Assembly (NCBI GenBank): GCA_011037195.1
Contig: JAAEAF010000236.1
Coordinates: forward strand, 1 to 64,000
DNA length: 64,000 nt
Origin: Triatoma infestans
Lineage: Eukaryota; Arthropoda; Insecta; Hemiptera; Reduviidae
Direction of reading: 5' to 3'
The notes beneath the pieces are model-generated. The model saw only the letters and a program-made list of their open reading frames with translations. It was not told the DNA's origin and did no database searches. The stretch's first letter is position 1. Each line of letters starts with the position of its first letter. Shown here piece by piece: positions 1 through 11,578 of this stretch. The translations under genes were made by a program, and so were the position numbers.

Positions 1-132
1 AGAAATAAAAAACATCGGGGAACTTCTCCCATCATTTGGAGTCGTATCGCTGAATTTATGTGGAGACGAGGAGTAAACGATCCATTTGAGCAAATTCTCA
101 AGGACATCACCGTATTCTGGAAAAACCAATAA
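1..132 (+). pseudogene. C-terminal fragment of Merlin/IS1595 (ISXO2-like) transposase
   Basis: The first frame is open from base 1 to a TAA at 130-132 and gives 43 residues with HRGTSP near the start and IAEFMWRRG in the middle, then DPFEQILKDI before the end. This resembles the last part of DDE transposases of the IS1595/ISXO2 type, whose eukaryotic relatives are Merlin elements: a conserved 'EFMWR' stretch followed by a short acidic helix. The rest of the enzyme lies off the left edge. No terminal inverted repeat was identified downstream. The fragment probably lies in an intron or the flank of the SLX9-type gene to its right. The family assignment is from motif memory. Confidence 0.6.
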
Positions 133-161
133 TTATAAGCATTATTTTTGGGTAAAACGGT

Positions 162-245
162 TTTGTTTACAATTCATTAATATCTGTTTATAGTTGAACT
201 TGTTTTGCTTACTATTAATTAATATTTGTTTATAGTTGAACGTTT
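162..245. repeat. 42-bp direct duplication, two copies
   Basis: Two adjacent copies with a 42-bp period share TTTGTTTATAGTTGAAC-like ends (176-199 and 218-241) with a few mismatches. It lies just downstream of the Merlin-like coding end. No function is evident. Confidence 0.6.
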
Positions 246-834
246 TCGACTTTTATTCCATTGACTGTTTTGTCATTCGTTTCGCTTGGCGACATGGCTC
301 GCGTTTGGTTCACAATTGACGACATTTGCGCCCGACTAACGGAAAAGTACCGTCAACTATTATTATTATAAGTTTGATGATTCTCTTTAAGGGAAAGGAT
401 GTGTTGTACGTATGTGTATGGAGATGGTCATGAGGGGGTTACAGAGTAGGAAGATTACACACCGGTATGTGTATAATGTATTCAGCTGATACTGGTAATA
501 AAGGCAAAGTTTAATCAATAATTGCGTATTTCTATAAGATTAAACCTAAGAATAGAACATAACTTGCTATATTTTAAATAGATGGTTGGACCTTATATAA
601 CCAAAAAATGCCTTTTAGTTGTCCACATATACATAAACTAATTGTGTTATCAATTTATTTCAAAAGTGGGATTTGAATTCTATGTTCAAAACAAAGCAGA
701 GAGGGTCAGACCCACAACCACCACAACAAGAGGGAGGTTTGGAAATTTTACAACCGACTCTGTAGACCTGATCTTACAGCAGTAAAACAGCAGATCTTAC
801 AGTTAGAGGAAGTAAAATGAAAAAATTTACTCAC
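246..834. other. Probable first intron of the SLX9-type gene
   Basis: No coding exon was recognised on either strand. The minus-strand donor GTGAGT at 834-829 opens this intron and the matching acceptor was not found before the window edge. A short direct repeat of GATCTTACAG occurs around 770-800. Confidence 0.4.
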
Positions 835-1153
835 TTCTAAGAAATAAATTCCTTCGCAGTGTCCTCTTATCAGCTTTTTTTAAATGGATATCTCCTAAGC
901 TCCTTTTAAAAGATTTTACACTTTTTGATATTGATCGTACTGTTTTTATACTTCTTGAATCATCTTCATTAAGGTTTTGATTCACTTCATCTACATCTAT
1001 TTTTACATCTTTAAAAACATCTTCAGGTACATCTATATTAAACCCAGAGACTCCTCCATTATTGTCAGGCTGATTATTATTAGTAGTAGTATCTTCATCT
1101 TTCTTATCGAAACTAAAATGATATTGAGTACGTTTCCTCCTCACTTTGCCCAT
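835..1153 (-). CDS. SLX9: SLX9/FAM207-type ribosome biogenesis protein, first coding exon (partial)
   Basis: The reading frame starts at the ATG at 1153 with MGKVRRKRTQYH, the signature amino end of the SLX9/FAM207 family. These nucleolar proteins act in 18S rRNA maturation and pre-40S export. An in-frame ATG five codons upstream (1168) is possible, but the conserved MGK-x-RR start argues for 1153. A Lys/Asp/Asn-rich linker of low complexity follows, then a basic segment (KKADKRTLRRNLFLR) typical of the region before the conserved central helix. The frame runs into a consensus donor, A|GTGAGT, at 835/834, so the exon is 319 nt and ends in phase 1. Later exons are not visible within 1-820 and presumably lie off the left edge. 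The gene is arranged head to head with HUS1. The family call rests mainly on the N-terminal motif and basic composition. Confidence 0.68.
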
Positions 1154-1662
1154 GCTTTCTACTAACAAATAACACCATAAATCTGAAATTTACAGAACAC
1201 AAGAACATTTATTTAATCTGCAATCAAGTAATCACTTACATTTACCCTCGATCTGACATATAAACCACTTTAGTCTCCTACACGCAATGTTTCATTGCAT
1301 TCACAAACCATTTATGGCAATATGTATTTGGGGTAAGTTGCTAGAACCTCTTCCATATGATTTAATCAGCTCCAATTCACTAGTGTTCAATAGGTTATCT
1401 AACAGTTACCTTCCCAAAACATGGCGGCACTTTTCAAACGTGCAGTTCTCGCATTATCAAGTATCTAGTAAATCGTACACATATATAATCATCTCAGCCA
1501 TTTAAGAAGCATTAGGCTTGGACTGGAGAATTTCTCTGAATAACGAGATAATTGCATTTTACTGTTGATGAAGAGGAAAATGTGAATAGGAGGCAATAAG
1601 TTGAGTAAATGTTGTAGGTTGTTTGATTGGATGTGTCCCAACTAAGGAAAAAGAACTTCATA
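1154..1662. promoter_or_regulatory. Divergent intergenic region between SLX9-type gene and HUS1
   Basis: Only 509 bp separate the two divergent start codons, so the promoters of both genes are probably here. An AACATGGCGGC motif at about 1420-1430 resembles a YY1-type site (CAAnATGGCGGC). No clear TATA box was picked out. Short open frames in this interval look random. That it is a shared promoter is inference from the layout. Confidence 0.45.
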
Positions 1663-4600
1663 ATGAAATTCCGGGCAAAATTGACAGAATGGATGAACAT
1701 GAAAAACCTTGCATGTAAGCATGATGTTTTATAATTGTTGTATCTAAATTCACATTCTGCTCTGTTCTACACATTCTACTGTTTGTTTTAGTTTTAGCTA
1801 CAACTTTGTCCAAACTGAGCAAAATTTGTATTTTGAAAATGACAAAATCACAATTTACTTTGTTAATTTGCGAAGAAAATTCATCACCTAAACAAATCTT
1901 ACTTTGGTGCGTAATTGACGCTCAGCAGTTTTTTAATGAATATAATATTGAAGGTGTGACACAAGAGGATAAGATTTTTCTAGAATTACCTTCAGGTATT
2001 AACAAATCCCTTTAACCAGTCATTCTTTATCAGCTTATAGCAGAAATCAGTAATTATACAATTTGGTCTTCCTTTTTTTTGTATTTTTTTTTTTAGAAAT
2101 GTTATCTTCATCTTTAATGACTTTAAAATCTGGAGGAAGCAATATTATCACTGTAAAGATCAAGCTTACTGATAAAATGTCTCCATGCATTACTATTGTG
2201 ATAGAATTGGTGAGTTATAAAAGAAGTTTACCGCTTGAAAAGATTTAATGCTCTGTGAGATAGCCTTTCTCAGCAAGCAACATTTTTGTGTGGTTTCATT
2301 GTAGAACAATTCTGCCTCTGAAAAGAAATTACTAATAAATGAAATTCTTTAATTAAATTGCATAACCAGGTTGATTACTCGGTATTGTTTCATGTTTTAA
2401 TATTACCAGACATTCAAGTATTGCTTCTGAGATTTTCGACGATATATTCATAAAAAATTATCCGTTGTAAAACTTACTCACGACTTTCACTCACTGCAGT
2501 TAATATAGATACAAAGTTGAACAAATTTTCTCTGCTTGAAAGTTTAATTCACTTACCCTAACATAAATATATAGTTGACTATTATTATTGTGGTACTTAT
2601 AGGTCTGTTAGATAAATAATAGTGTTAAAATAAATATATAATGGTGTGGGTATGTTGCTTAGCACTAGTGGCAGTAGAACTGAACTGATTACATTGCAGT
2701 CCAGAAGACAGCGCCAGTACAGACACCAGTGACATTTGAAATTCCATGAAATCAATAATTCCAGAAAAATTATACAAGTAAAAGTGATGAAAGTGGTATT
2801 CTTAGTTAGAAAAAAAACCGTTACTTTAAGTGACACTGCCGGTTAAACGATTTTTCTAGTAATCTGGAATTCTAGTGTACCTTAATATTGTGTATTACAT
2901 TCATACAATGGCGAATAACCATACATTTTACTTGATTAGAAAATTTTTGGCATTGCTGCTCCCCAAAACTCTCTCATTATCCTCCTGGAAAATTGTTTCA
3001 ATTTGTTTCCTGTTGTGAATTTCTCTGTGTAAGAAATTTAGAGAAAATGAGATTAGTTATCAGGATGTCGTGGAGAATAGAAAAAAAAATTCACTCAATT
3101 TCCACTTTCGTTCGATGAATTTTGCCTGAAACCTTTGTGTCTGATACGATGGGGTCCCTCTAAACGGAATATGGAATTGTGATTCTTGTAATTTTTTGTT
3201 TTGTTTTGAGATTTTGTTGAAGCACACAAACATACATTATTCGCAAAAAAAAATTTCTTAGTCCAAGAGCCCTTAAACCATTTATTTCCGGTGAATAGTC
3301 AAGTTCGACAATTTGACACGATCGCAATTCCCTCTTACAGCAGCAAGAGAAAGTAATAAGGCTTAGATATAGCTTCGCTTCTCTCCAATATACTGTCCAT
3401 TATATACAATAAACATAATTAGGGTGGTTGGGTTCGCATTTCTGGAAAATAGAAGAATTTTTTCAATGATTATCTACTTTATTTTGTGGTCATGAACAGA
3501 TCACCACGATAATGAAGCACGGTTCACCACGAAATGTGAACCTTAAATTGTAAACCTATAACTTGGTATTTTCGGCGAGAGGTTAATTCTTCCATTAATT
3601 CTTTCACTATCATCCTTGAAGAATTTCGGATGGTAAAAACTGGCGATTCCTGTTTTTTTTTTTATCCAAACCTTCCTAGGAACCTCAGAGTGTACTTAAT
3701 TGGGACCAAAGCTAAGAGGGATGCCGTGTCCCAATTTCTTTCCTAGACGACTCTCCGGCGAAAAAAGTTTGGGAACTCACATTTGTCTACCGATTCCTTG
3801 GCTTTTTTCGTAGGTTTGTTGCCTAATGCTGACAATTCTGATAATAAATTTCTCATCTTTTTTCATTCGCATGACTTTTTGAAGCTTTTATACATTTGTA
3901 AGCAATTAATGAGTGACTTTCAGCTATAATTAATGTTGAAGTTATAGAGCACAGAATATGGAATGACAAGAAGCTGTGTTCACGATATACCCGTACGGAT
4001 AATACACATGGATTACTGGAAAGAATTTAAGGATCCTCCTGCACTTGATTACAGTGTAAGTTATAGAATTAAACTGCATATCAAACATTCTAAACATCCC
4101 TTTCATCATAACCAATTTTTTATTTAACACTAGTGTTTTTTTATGGATAAAAATTAATTAACACTTTATAGGCTACCGTTGAGATAGTTAACTTAAAGAA
4201 AGTAAGAAACGTAATTGAAAGGCTGAAGAAACTTTGTCCATTTGTTAAAGTCGGTGTATCAACTGATAATATGCTTTGCATAGCGGCTGAATCGCAAGCA
4301 GTTTCATGTGTCACAATTTTCAAAAATTCTACATTGATTTCTCACAAAGGTGAAGTCATTTATTTATTTTTCCTTCTTTTAATTTTAATACACGCAATTC
4401 TGACCTGAAGAACTAAACTATGTTAATTCAAGTTAATTTATTGATTCTTTTTATACTTAACTTTATAATTTATTGTTTAAAATAAAAAGTAAATAATTTA
4501 CAGTTTAACTTTTATGTTCCAGAAGGAGAAGAACAACAGTGCTCTAGGATAGAAGCTAAACGTTTGTGCCAGTTACTGACTTGTGAGCAATTGAATTCTC

Positions 4601-4698
4601 GGAGAACACTACTTCATTTCAGTAACAATGTGGTTCATTTCAATTTACATTGTGATCATTTTTTCATACACTTTCATCTGGCCACAGTTGAAGAGTAA
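1663..4698 (+). CDS. HUS1: HUS1 checkpoint clamp subunit, complete six-exon gene
   Basis: Spliced exons are 1663-1714, 1792-1995, 2097-2209, 3948-4055, 4172-4349 and 4523-4698. Their total is 831 nt, giving 276 residues plus TAA, close to the family's usual length of about 280. All introns are GT-AG. Family hallmarks run in order: MKFRAK at the start, SKLSKICIL in helix one, WCVIDAQQFFNEY near residue 56, a KIKLT strand in exon 3, CVHDIPV in exon 4 (the conserved 'THDIP' element), SCVTIF in exon 5, and NNVVHFNLH near the end. HUS1 is the PCNA-like subunit of the RAD9-RAD1-HUS1 (9-1-1) clamp, which is loaded at damaged DNA to activate ATR signalling in the nucleus. Exon 2 has an alternative acceptor six bases further on (TTTTAG repeated); the first keeps helix-one spacing. 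Intron 3 is 1.7 kb and holds repeat copies. I see no frameshift or lost splice site, so the gene looks functional. Confidence 0.93.
2925..3370 (-). repeat. Family R repeat copy in HUS1 intron 3
   Basis: Read on the minus strand it begins with GTAAGAGGGAATTGCGATCG near 3345 and runs through the 'TTCACCGGAAATA', 'ATATTCCGTTTAGAGG' and 'CAGACACAAAGGTTTC' blocks shared with copies at 10.6, 15.4 and 19.1 kb. It is antisense to HUS1. It is diverged and probably old. Confidence 0.7.
3660..3850 (+). repeat. Dispersed repeat, copy 1 of a pair
   Basis: About 190 bp are shared with the minus-strand copy at 6449-6640. Shared landmarks include GTGTACTTAATTGG, TTTCCTAGACGACTCTCC-like text and CTGACAATTCTGATA. 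Copy 1 sits in HUS1 intron 3. In copy 2 the frame reads without stops for about 60 residues, but the other copy is broken, so I do not call a protein. Confidence 0.65.
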
Positions 4699-5074
4699 TC
4701 TGACTTTTTGCCTAAGATATTGTTGTTTTACATACATAAGTATAATTTTTATCCTAGAGTAGCTCAGCATAACCTATTCTAAGTTTTAATTTTATTTTAT
4801 GAATTAAATAGATTTTTTCTATAGATTCATCTAAGATTTATTATTACCATTTGTGCCATATTATCCACACAATAACAATCTTCAGTAGTTTAGAATGACT
4901 TGATGAAATTAATCATTGACAAGTTATATAAATTTTCCATTCTAAAATAACTATTAAGTTATGAATTTAGATAAATAAGTATTGTTTTCTAAATCTTAAT
5001 TTTTTTAAAAATGGTTATTGTTGAAAATTTATCTCTTGTATACTAATAAACACTTTTTTATCTTGTTTCTGTAG
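4699..5074 (+). other. HUS1 3' flank / probable 3' UTR
   Basis: AT-rich sequence with no repeat or coding signal that I can name. An AATAAA-type signal occurs in ACTAATAAACAC at about 5042-5053, a possible polyadenylation signal for HUS1. This is inference from position only. Confidence 0.35.
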
Positions 5075-5097
5075 TTTTTTTTGAAACTCCATCATTT

Positions 5098-5316
5098 ATG
5101 GTAAGTTTAAAAAGAAGAGCTGCAATAAGAAGATTGTTCCCTTCTCCGACATCGCGGTTTAGCAAAACAGAAGATCTTCACGATGCAGAGGAGAACTTTC
5201 GAGGAAACGGTTGTAATGAACGGTTGCATGATCCCATAACTATGCTAAGAGTGATCTCCTTTTGTAGTCCCGAGAAGGATTTTTTTTTGTATCCCCGACT
5301 ATTTGCTACAAAATAG
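5098..5316 (+). other. Unassigned 72-codon open frame
   Basis: This open frame has a fairly normal residue mix (RRAAIRRLFPSPTSRF near the start) and lies 400 bp downstream of HUS1. A good acceptor (TTTCTGTAG, ending 5074) and a GTAAGT donor-like site at the ATG (5101) lie at its left edge, so part of it may be transcribed. No family is recognised, and chance is as likely as a real gene. The region to 5560 is slightly less AT-rich than its surroundings. Confidence 0.2.
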
Positions 5317-5560
5317 TTGTATATAATAGTTTTCTTTTCTGTTCTCCCATATAAGGGGAGGACGTTATGACTGCTAAACTCTCAGTATTTGTTCGTCGCA
5401 AAAAGCTGGAAAGTGGCTAGGATTGGGCGAGGTTATGTTGTCTGAAGAGGAGAACAATGTATGTGTAGCGAGAAAGAGGTCCAAGGATGAAGGAAGGAAG
5501 GGAGTCATTCGCTTCTGTACTTATATTTTCATTTTTGTCATACATAAGTAATAGTTCCAC

Positions 5561-6448
5561 CTGTTTTAAAAAATAAATGGTTATGTTTGGAAAATCATTG
5601 ACCAGTTAATCCACGGTCAGTTTTTAATGAACTAATTAAAACTATCAATTGTCCTACAAGATTCTACAAGAAATAATCTGAGATCATAAAGTATGCAGGA
5701 GGTGAATAACGCATGTATGCAAGCTCCTGAGCATGGTGAAATGCGCATAAATCGTCCTGGCCGTAAATGTAAGTATTCGCTATTTCGGATATTTATTTTT
5801 CTGTTACAATAAAAGCAACTCATTAATTAAACCTCAAAACTCTAAAGTAGAAGAAATTAATATCCAAAACAAGGGAACCGAAATATGCAAATATTCCGAT
5901 AAGGCGAGGAAAGTAGATTTATCCGTAGGCTTGGAAAAAATTAAATAATTTTTTTTCAATTATCCTAGGCAAGAAATTCTTTAAAATTAGAAAAAATAGA
6001 AGTTAATACTTCCTACATTGCTATTAGAATCAGCTAACTATTTCATAATGAGTTCATTACTCAAAACGTAATGGTTTTACCTCATACTTTATGTGGCATA
6101 ATAATTGTGCTAATACATCATTTTCATTAGCATTAAACGTTTGATTAAATGATTATCAATCGTTTAACAAACGATACTGTTGCAAATAAAACAATCACAC
6201 GCAAATATTTTTCAAGTTTTTCGATTTCTCATAATGGTTCAAGGGAAACAGTAATGAAGAAGAATAAAGCATAGGTAAACATGTAATGTTGATCAATAAT
6301 AGAGTAAAATATAGTTAGTTAGAATATAGGAAATTTGTGACGTGTTTGAAAGACATTCTCAGATCTAAACTAAAGTGAACAGTAAAGGTTTGGTTTATTT
6401 TGTATTTATTTAAATTATTTGGCATAACTTTATTTATTACACTTTACA
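5561..6448. other. AT-rich intergenic sequence, nothing recognised
   Basis: No open frame, RNA, inverted terminal structure or family R motif was found on either strand. Confidence 0.5.
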
Positions 6449-6640
6449 TTATCTACAAATATCAGAATTATCAGCACTAGGCAAAAACCTATGAAAAAAG
6501 TCAAGGTATCGAATACAAATGAGTTTCCAAACTTTTTCGCTGGAGAGTCGCCTAGGAAAGAATTTGGGACACGGTTTCCCCCCCCTCGCTTTGACCCCAA
6601 TTAAGTACACCCTGAGGTTCCCAGGAAGGTCAAACAATGT
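6449..6640 (-). repeat. Dispersed repeat, copy 2 of a pair
   Basis: Inverted partner of 3660-3850 at about 80% by eye. The two copies lie 2.6 kb apart in opposite orientation. The run of C at 6580-6587 is a local difference between them. Confidence 0.65.
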
Positions 6641-7499
6641 TAGGAATTCAAAACATTCACTAACGAGAACTATCTCAACCCCTTATGAAGTTTAGTCAAG
6701 AAGGTTTAAGGAAAAACTTATCTTAAATAATATTAATTATCCCAATTAATTCAGGATTTTCTTTTTTTAATTAAATAAATAATGAATTTGTTTCATTAAA
6801 AAGTTACAATCAGTAGACTAAGGAATTCATTTTATTTGACAATATTTCAATAATAATAATAAAATTCAACAATTGGCCAATTCACTATTTTAAATCTTCC
6901 CCTCTTGGCGCTGTTTTAATTTTTACTTTCGCTCACCCCTAGGGGGAGGAAGCACAGCGATCAAATTTTTTTTTTAGTCATATTATAATCATTAATTTGA
7001 TTTTACATCTATACTGAACTTGGCTTTTCAAGAATAACTTCAAGTGAAAATTATTTCTAGTAGTCATGTACTTTTTTCTTACAATAAGTTCCTCTTCATA
7101 ATATGAAAAACATGATAAGGGATCTTTTTTCCGGATAATAAATAATTAACTGTGGGCAAAATTAAAATAGAAAAGAGTGAAGGACATTCATTGCCTCCGT
7201 GTCCTTGACCAGCTTTCCTTTTATCAGACGATAACTTGCTAAACACTAATTAAACAACTCACATTATTTTAACATTTTAATTCAATGTTGTATATGACAA
7301 TATTTAGCTTTAAATGATTGCTTAATCTTCTTTTCTTTAACTACATGCACCCATTGTCTTTTGTTTGACTATTACTGAAAAAACAACTTTTTTCCTTATT
7401 TAAGTACTTTGATCCAGATGAAGAATATTAAAGAACTTGCCGAAGTACTCATTTAAACAAATTCCTTCCGTGAAAGTTAATTTGATTTTAGTTTGGATC

Positions 7500-8150
7500 A
7501 GGGCCAATGAACAGTGCACCAGGGCCCGGGTGCAAAAATATTTTCGGGGGCCCTTTAAAAAAAAAATCTGATGTGAAACTCTCACAAGACTTTCTGTTAC
7601 TCCAGTTTACTTAGTTATCAAACTTTAATACATAACGCTTCTTCTTATTATAATTTATTTGTTTAATTGCACTAATAATTAGTTCAGTTTCTTTTTTTTC
7701 TGTTGTTGGGGGAAACTGCAACAATTGCATTAGCTCATGCGTAGCTTCCCATCTTTAATACTATGTGGATTGCGCCATCTACACAAAATTAAGGACACTA
7801 CAATGAATTGCTAAAAACTCCAAGTCTAAGAAAAGGTTTTTAACTGAATATTATGAATTCCTTGGAGACAATTTTATGGGTGTTTAACAGCAATTTTATT
7901 TTCTTCCATTACTATAAATGGCCAAATACAAAATGGCTGACTAACATTGCATCTTGCAGTTCTGCATTATTATCTTATGCCTTCTTTTTCAACAAGGGAT
8001 GAAAATTCTAAATTTTTTCTTTACAGCCCACATTAATTATGAAAAACATTCAGTAAAGTGGTACTTCCGGATGAGGAATTTTGACAAATAGCTTGCTGTG
8101 AGTTTGTTACGATTTTCTCGTAAACCAACGATTTTAATGATTTTTCCAAG
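7500..8150 (-). repeat. Family R fragments and a GGGCCC-rich repeat end
   Basis: Positions 7567-7605 hold the R 3' end in minus orientation (TGTGAAACTCTCACAAGACT). Positions 8050-8100 hold the 'GTGGTACTTCCGGATGAGG' block, also minus. Directly left of the R end, 7518-7556 contains CAGGGCCCGGGTGC and GGGGGCCC, which looks like the end of another short element, but no partner end was found. Confidence 0.5.
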
Positions 8151-8723
8151 AAAATTTAATTGTTCTTTTTTCTGAAGGAGCTATAATGTTAGATTTCCCT
8201 CTAAAGCATCAATTAAATATTATATATAATAAAGAGCGACAATTTTAACATGATTCTCTTGGAAAGTACGCCAGATGGGAAAAAAACCCAAATGATGCCC
8301 TATTTAATTTTTTATTTCAAATATATAATCAATTTTCTTTTGAAGTTATTATTATAAAGTCAATTATTATAATCCATTTTTTTTTGAAGTTACAGAAATA
8401 AGAGATTTCGAAACCAACTTTCTTATTTCAAAAAGGACAGCATGTTTATTTAACGAATTCTAGAGATAATATTTTTCATGAAAAATCCATTGAATATTCG
8501 CTGTAATATTCAATTTTGAAGGTGGAGAAACTCTTCCTTTAGATTGCTATTATTTGACATTGTTTTTGAGTTTATAGTAAATGAGGCAAAAACATATCTT
8601 ATCAGTTGTTCAAAACTGACACCATCATTAAGAAACCGCAAATCCCCCGTTTTATGGCTCATTACAGAATCAGGACGGATTTCTTCACAGCCTTAGGAAA
8701 TTCTTTCTTTAATTGAATTTACA

Positions 8724-9029
8724 ATGGATTTTACAGGGTTTTTAACTTGTCATGAATTTTATTTTTTAGGTATCCCCAGAGGAAGTCTAGATAACGCCCT
8801 AATAGCCTCGCATTATCAGTTGGTCATCCGTCCTTCTGAAAGTTCATCATTTGCCAGCGTGCTAGAGGGACATTTTCAAGTAAATCTGGAAGAACTTCAC
8901 TTCAAAAATGGAGATTCCTATCTGTGTTCAATGTTGCATTGTAATAATGTGGACTTAAAAATTGATCCCCTAATTGGCCGCACTACATATTTATCGAAAC
9001 TATTGTCTGACCCAGTGTCCGATATGTAA
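8724..9029 (+). other. Unassigned 101-codon open frame
   Basis: A normal-looking composition is present (for example SHYQLVIRPSESSSFASVLE), with an acceptor-like TTTTTTAG at 8763-8770 inside it. No family is recognised and no donor or partner exon was established. It ends 65 bp before the cox3 insertion. It could be an exon or transposon remnant. Confidence 0.25.
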
Positions 9030-9093
9030 TATCTGGATTTCATATCCATATTCGAAAATTCCACCTATTCAATAATCTCTTATTCGTAAATTT

Positions 9094-9380
9094 AGGGATA
9101 TTACAACGGACACAAGAAACGGACTCAAATTAGGAATAATTTTATTAATTATTTCAGAAGTATTCTTTTTCATTTCCTTCTTCTGAGTATTCTTCCATTA
9201 ACCCTAACCATAGAAATCGGAAAAACCTGACTCCAAAAAGGAATTCTTACTTTCGATCCTATATTAAATACTATAATTCTCCTATGCTCTGGAATCACAG
9301 TAACTTGAGCATATCATAGATTAATAGAAAGAAACCATCCACAAGCCCTATTTATTACAGAAATCTTAGGACTCTATTTT
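9094..9380 (+). pseudogene. cox3: NUMT: nuclear copy of part of mitochondrial COX3
   Basis: Read with the invertebrate mitochondrial code, this stretch matches the middle of cytochrome c oxidase subunit III. It begins RDITTDTRNGLKLG, then IILLIISEVFFFISFFW, then after a short deletion and frameshift near 9192 TIEIG, DPILNTIILLCSGITVTWAYH, and finally LFITEILGLYF. Three in-frame TGA codons fall exactly where COX3 has tryptophan (FFW, KTW, TWA), which marks a mitochondrial origin. The flanks are ordinary nuclear AT-rich DNA and homology ends at 9380. The deletion removes several residues from the normally conserved FFWAFFHSSLSP-like segment. The copy cannot be translated in the nucleus. Confidence 0.9.
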
Positions 9381-10604
9381 CCTCGAAGGATTCGACTCCA
9401 TAAAATATATTTCAAAGCAAAAATTTCTGTAATTTCAAAATTGATTAACTCAGCGAACATTGATCGGATTTTTCTCGTTAAATTGCCATTTATTAATGCA
9501 GGCCAAAATCTACTTTTAAAATTCGTTAAAAAAAAATATGTTTTTGAAATAATTTGAAGTTAGAGAGCTTAGAATGAGAGAGACATTACAGTAAAATCTA
9601 CCATTATTAGATATTATTCCCCAACCACAATCCTATTTAAGCTTAAATGTTGCTGTACGTATTGAATAACACCTGGTGTTTAGATGGGCTAGAAGTGTGG
9701 GAGGTTTATAATGAAGTTTATGATCAAGGCCGACTCATTTATAATCGATTATAAACGTAATTGAAGTTTGGGATAATCTTGGTATTTATTTTTCTTTGTT
9801 TTTATACTGTTTTACTTTCATTAAAGCAGTGTCATTACGATTAATGTTTATAGTGTTCCACGATATATGTATATTAAACTCAATTAAATATCTGGCTAAA
9901 ATTTCAGTTTTTAAGAAAATCCGTAGGGCAACATTTCTGAATATTATTCAAGTTTTTGCGATTTTCTTGCAATTGTTCCACAGTTTTACTTTAAATTTAG
10001 ACTACAAACTATAGTAGAATAAATAAATGAAAACTGTATTGAAACATTTTTCCGAGAAAATCGATTATAGAGTAGTGGATACTGGAGATCTATGATTTAA
10101 GATTGCTTCAAATAAGTTTGCAAACAATATAATGGATACTTTCCTAAAACTACATTAATATTAACAGCAAATAAACATTTAGCAAAAATCAGACTAAATA
10201 TGTTTTTGTGAATATTTATGTGTGTGTGAGAAAGAGAGCAGGAAAGAATAAGTGTCATTAATGGCAGATCGGATACTCACACTACGGTGATCCAAGCAAA
10301 TAAACCTTTCAGCAAATGAATTGTCTCGAAAACTGCTCTAACGATTTCTTTTATACTTACGAGTGCTCAATGGGCAGATTTTAATCTATTATTTTTTGTT
10401 TGAATTTTTTTTTCGAAAAAGTTTATTTTCAGGGTGTTTAGGGATCTGAGAATTAGGCTAAGTATAAAATGGTGTTACAACTTTGCAAAGCAGCCGTGAT
10501 AGAGTGCGCTTCCATTCAGTATACGTCACATTTAGGCAAACCATATTCCCAAAACAAGACTATCCCCACCATCTATCTTTATTTACATGAAATATTAGCC
10601 GTTT
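9381..10604. other. AT-rich intergenic sequence, nothing recognised
   Basis: No coding or RNA signal. A weak stretch resembling family R occurs around 10370-10480. Confidence 0.45.
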
Positions 10605-10916
10605 AGTTCTAGTAAGAGAAAGTATTGTAATCGTGTCAAATTTTTCGTAATCGAGTTTTCACCGGAAATACACGTTTTGAGGACCCCAGAGTCCGAAAAT
10701 GTGGTTTTTAGAAAATGATCTGTATGTGTTTATTTATGTATGTGATCTGCGCTCAAAAACGATAAATCGCAGAAAGTTCAAACTTAATATTCCGTTGGAG
10801 GGACTACCACCGCAACTGACACGAAGGTTCCTGGTCGAAATTTATCAACCGAAAATGTGACTTTACTGAATTTTTTTTTCTCAGTTTTTCGCGATTTTCT
10901 CAAAAATGGTGCCAAC
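10605..10916 (+). repeat. Family R, left part, interrupted by an LTR element
   Basis: Begins AGTAAGAGAAAGTATTGTAA near 10611 and continues through the ACGTTTTGAGG, AATATTCCGTTGGAGG and TTTACTGAATTTTT blocks to the target site CAAC (10913-10916). The R sequence resumes in register at 14378. Confidence 0.85.
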
Positions 10917-11358
10917 TGTGATGGATGCAAGAAACTCGAAATAATATTAAATTTTAAATAAATCTAAATTATCAAAATATGTTGCAAAAGGACCAGCCAG
11001 GTATAAAGTCCTGTTACACGTACGGTTCAAGAACAATTATGGCATTGTACTGTACTACCCCTTCTTCTCACAGGGGAGGAATTGAAACAAAGAGAAGAGA
11101 TATTTTAAGACAGACTCGTTCTAGCTACCAAAGTGAAAACATCAGAGCCAGTATCAAGTTTAAAGAGTTTATTCCAATTAAATTATAAGCATATTGTTGT
11201 TAACTTAATTTCTCTTAGAGAATATATTGTTTTAAACTACCAGTGTGTTCTTAATTATTCTTGCATTCTATCTCAAGCAAACATACAAGCCCTTTTCGCT
11301 AAAACGCTCACGACACAAGCAACAACTACAAACATCAAACCAACACCATAACATTACA
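10917..11358 (+). repeat. Left LTR
   Basis: A 442-bp LTR bounded by TG and CA. A TATA-like GGTATAAAGTCC lies near 11000. Bases 11075-11358 match the right LTR closely; the first 158 bp (U3) do not match it. Confidence 0.8.
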
Positions 11359-11359
11359 T

Positions 11360-11377
11360 TGGTGCCAGCTGTTTGGG
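11360..11377 (+). other. Primer-binding-site-like sequence
   Basis: TGGTGCCAGCTGTTTGGG begins one base after the LTR with the TGG expected to pair with a tRNA CCA end. The tRNA was not identified. Confidence 0.5.
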
Positions 11378-11578
11378 ATATTTCAACCAGAATCCACAAA
11401 TTAAAAGTACGTACAATTTTCAATTTCATAATTAAATATCCATCAGATAATTTGGTTCCTTTTTCAATTATTTTCTCAGCGGAAATATCTAAATATTTCC
11501 CATAATTGAATTTTCTATTGAATTTCATTTTTAAAATTTTGTATTTGCACTATCCCTTGTGAATTTTGTATTTCCAAA

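Noticed and set aside
1287..1505. Short frame in the HUS1-SLX9 intergenic region
   Set aside because: No conserved feature; probably promoter DNA read by chance.
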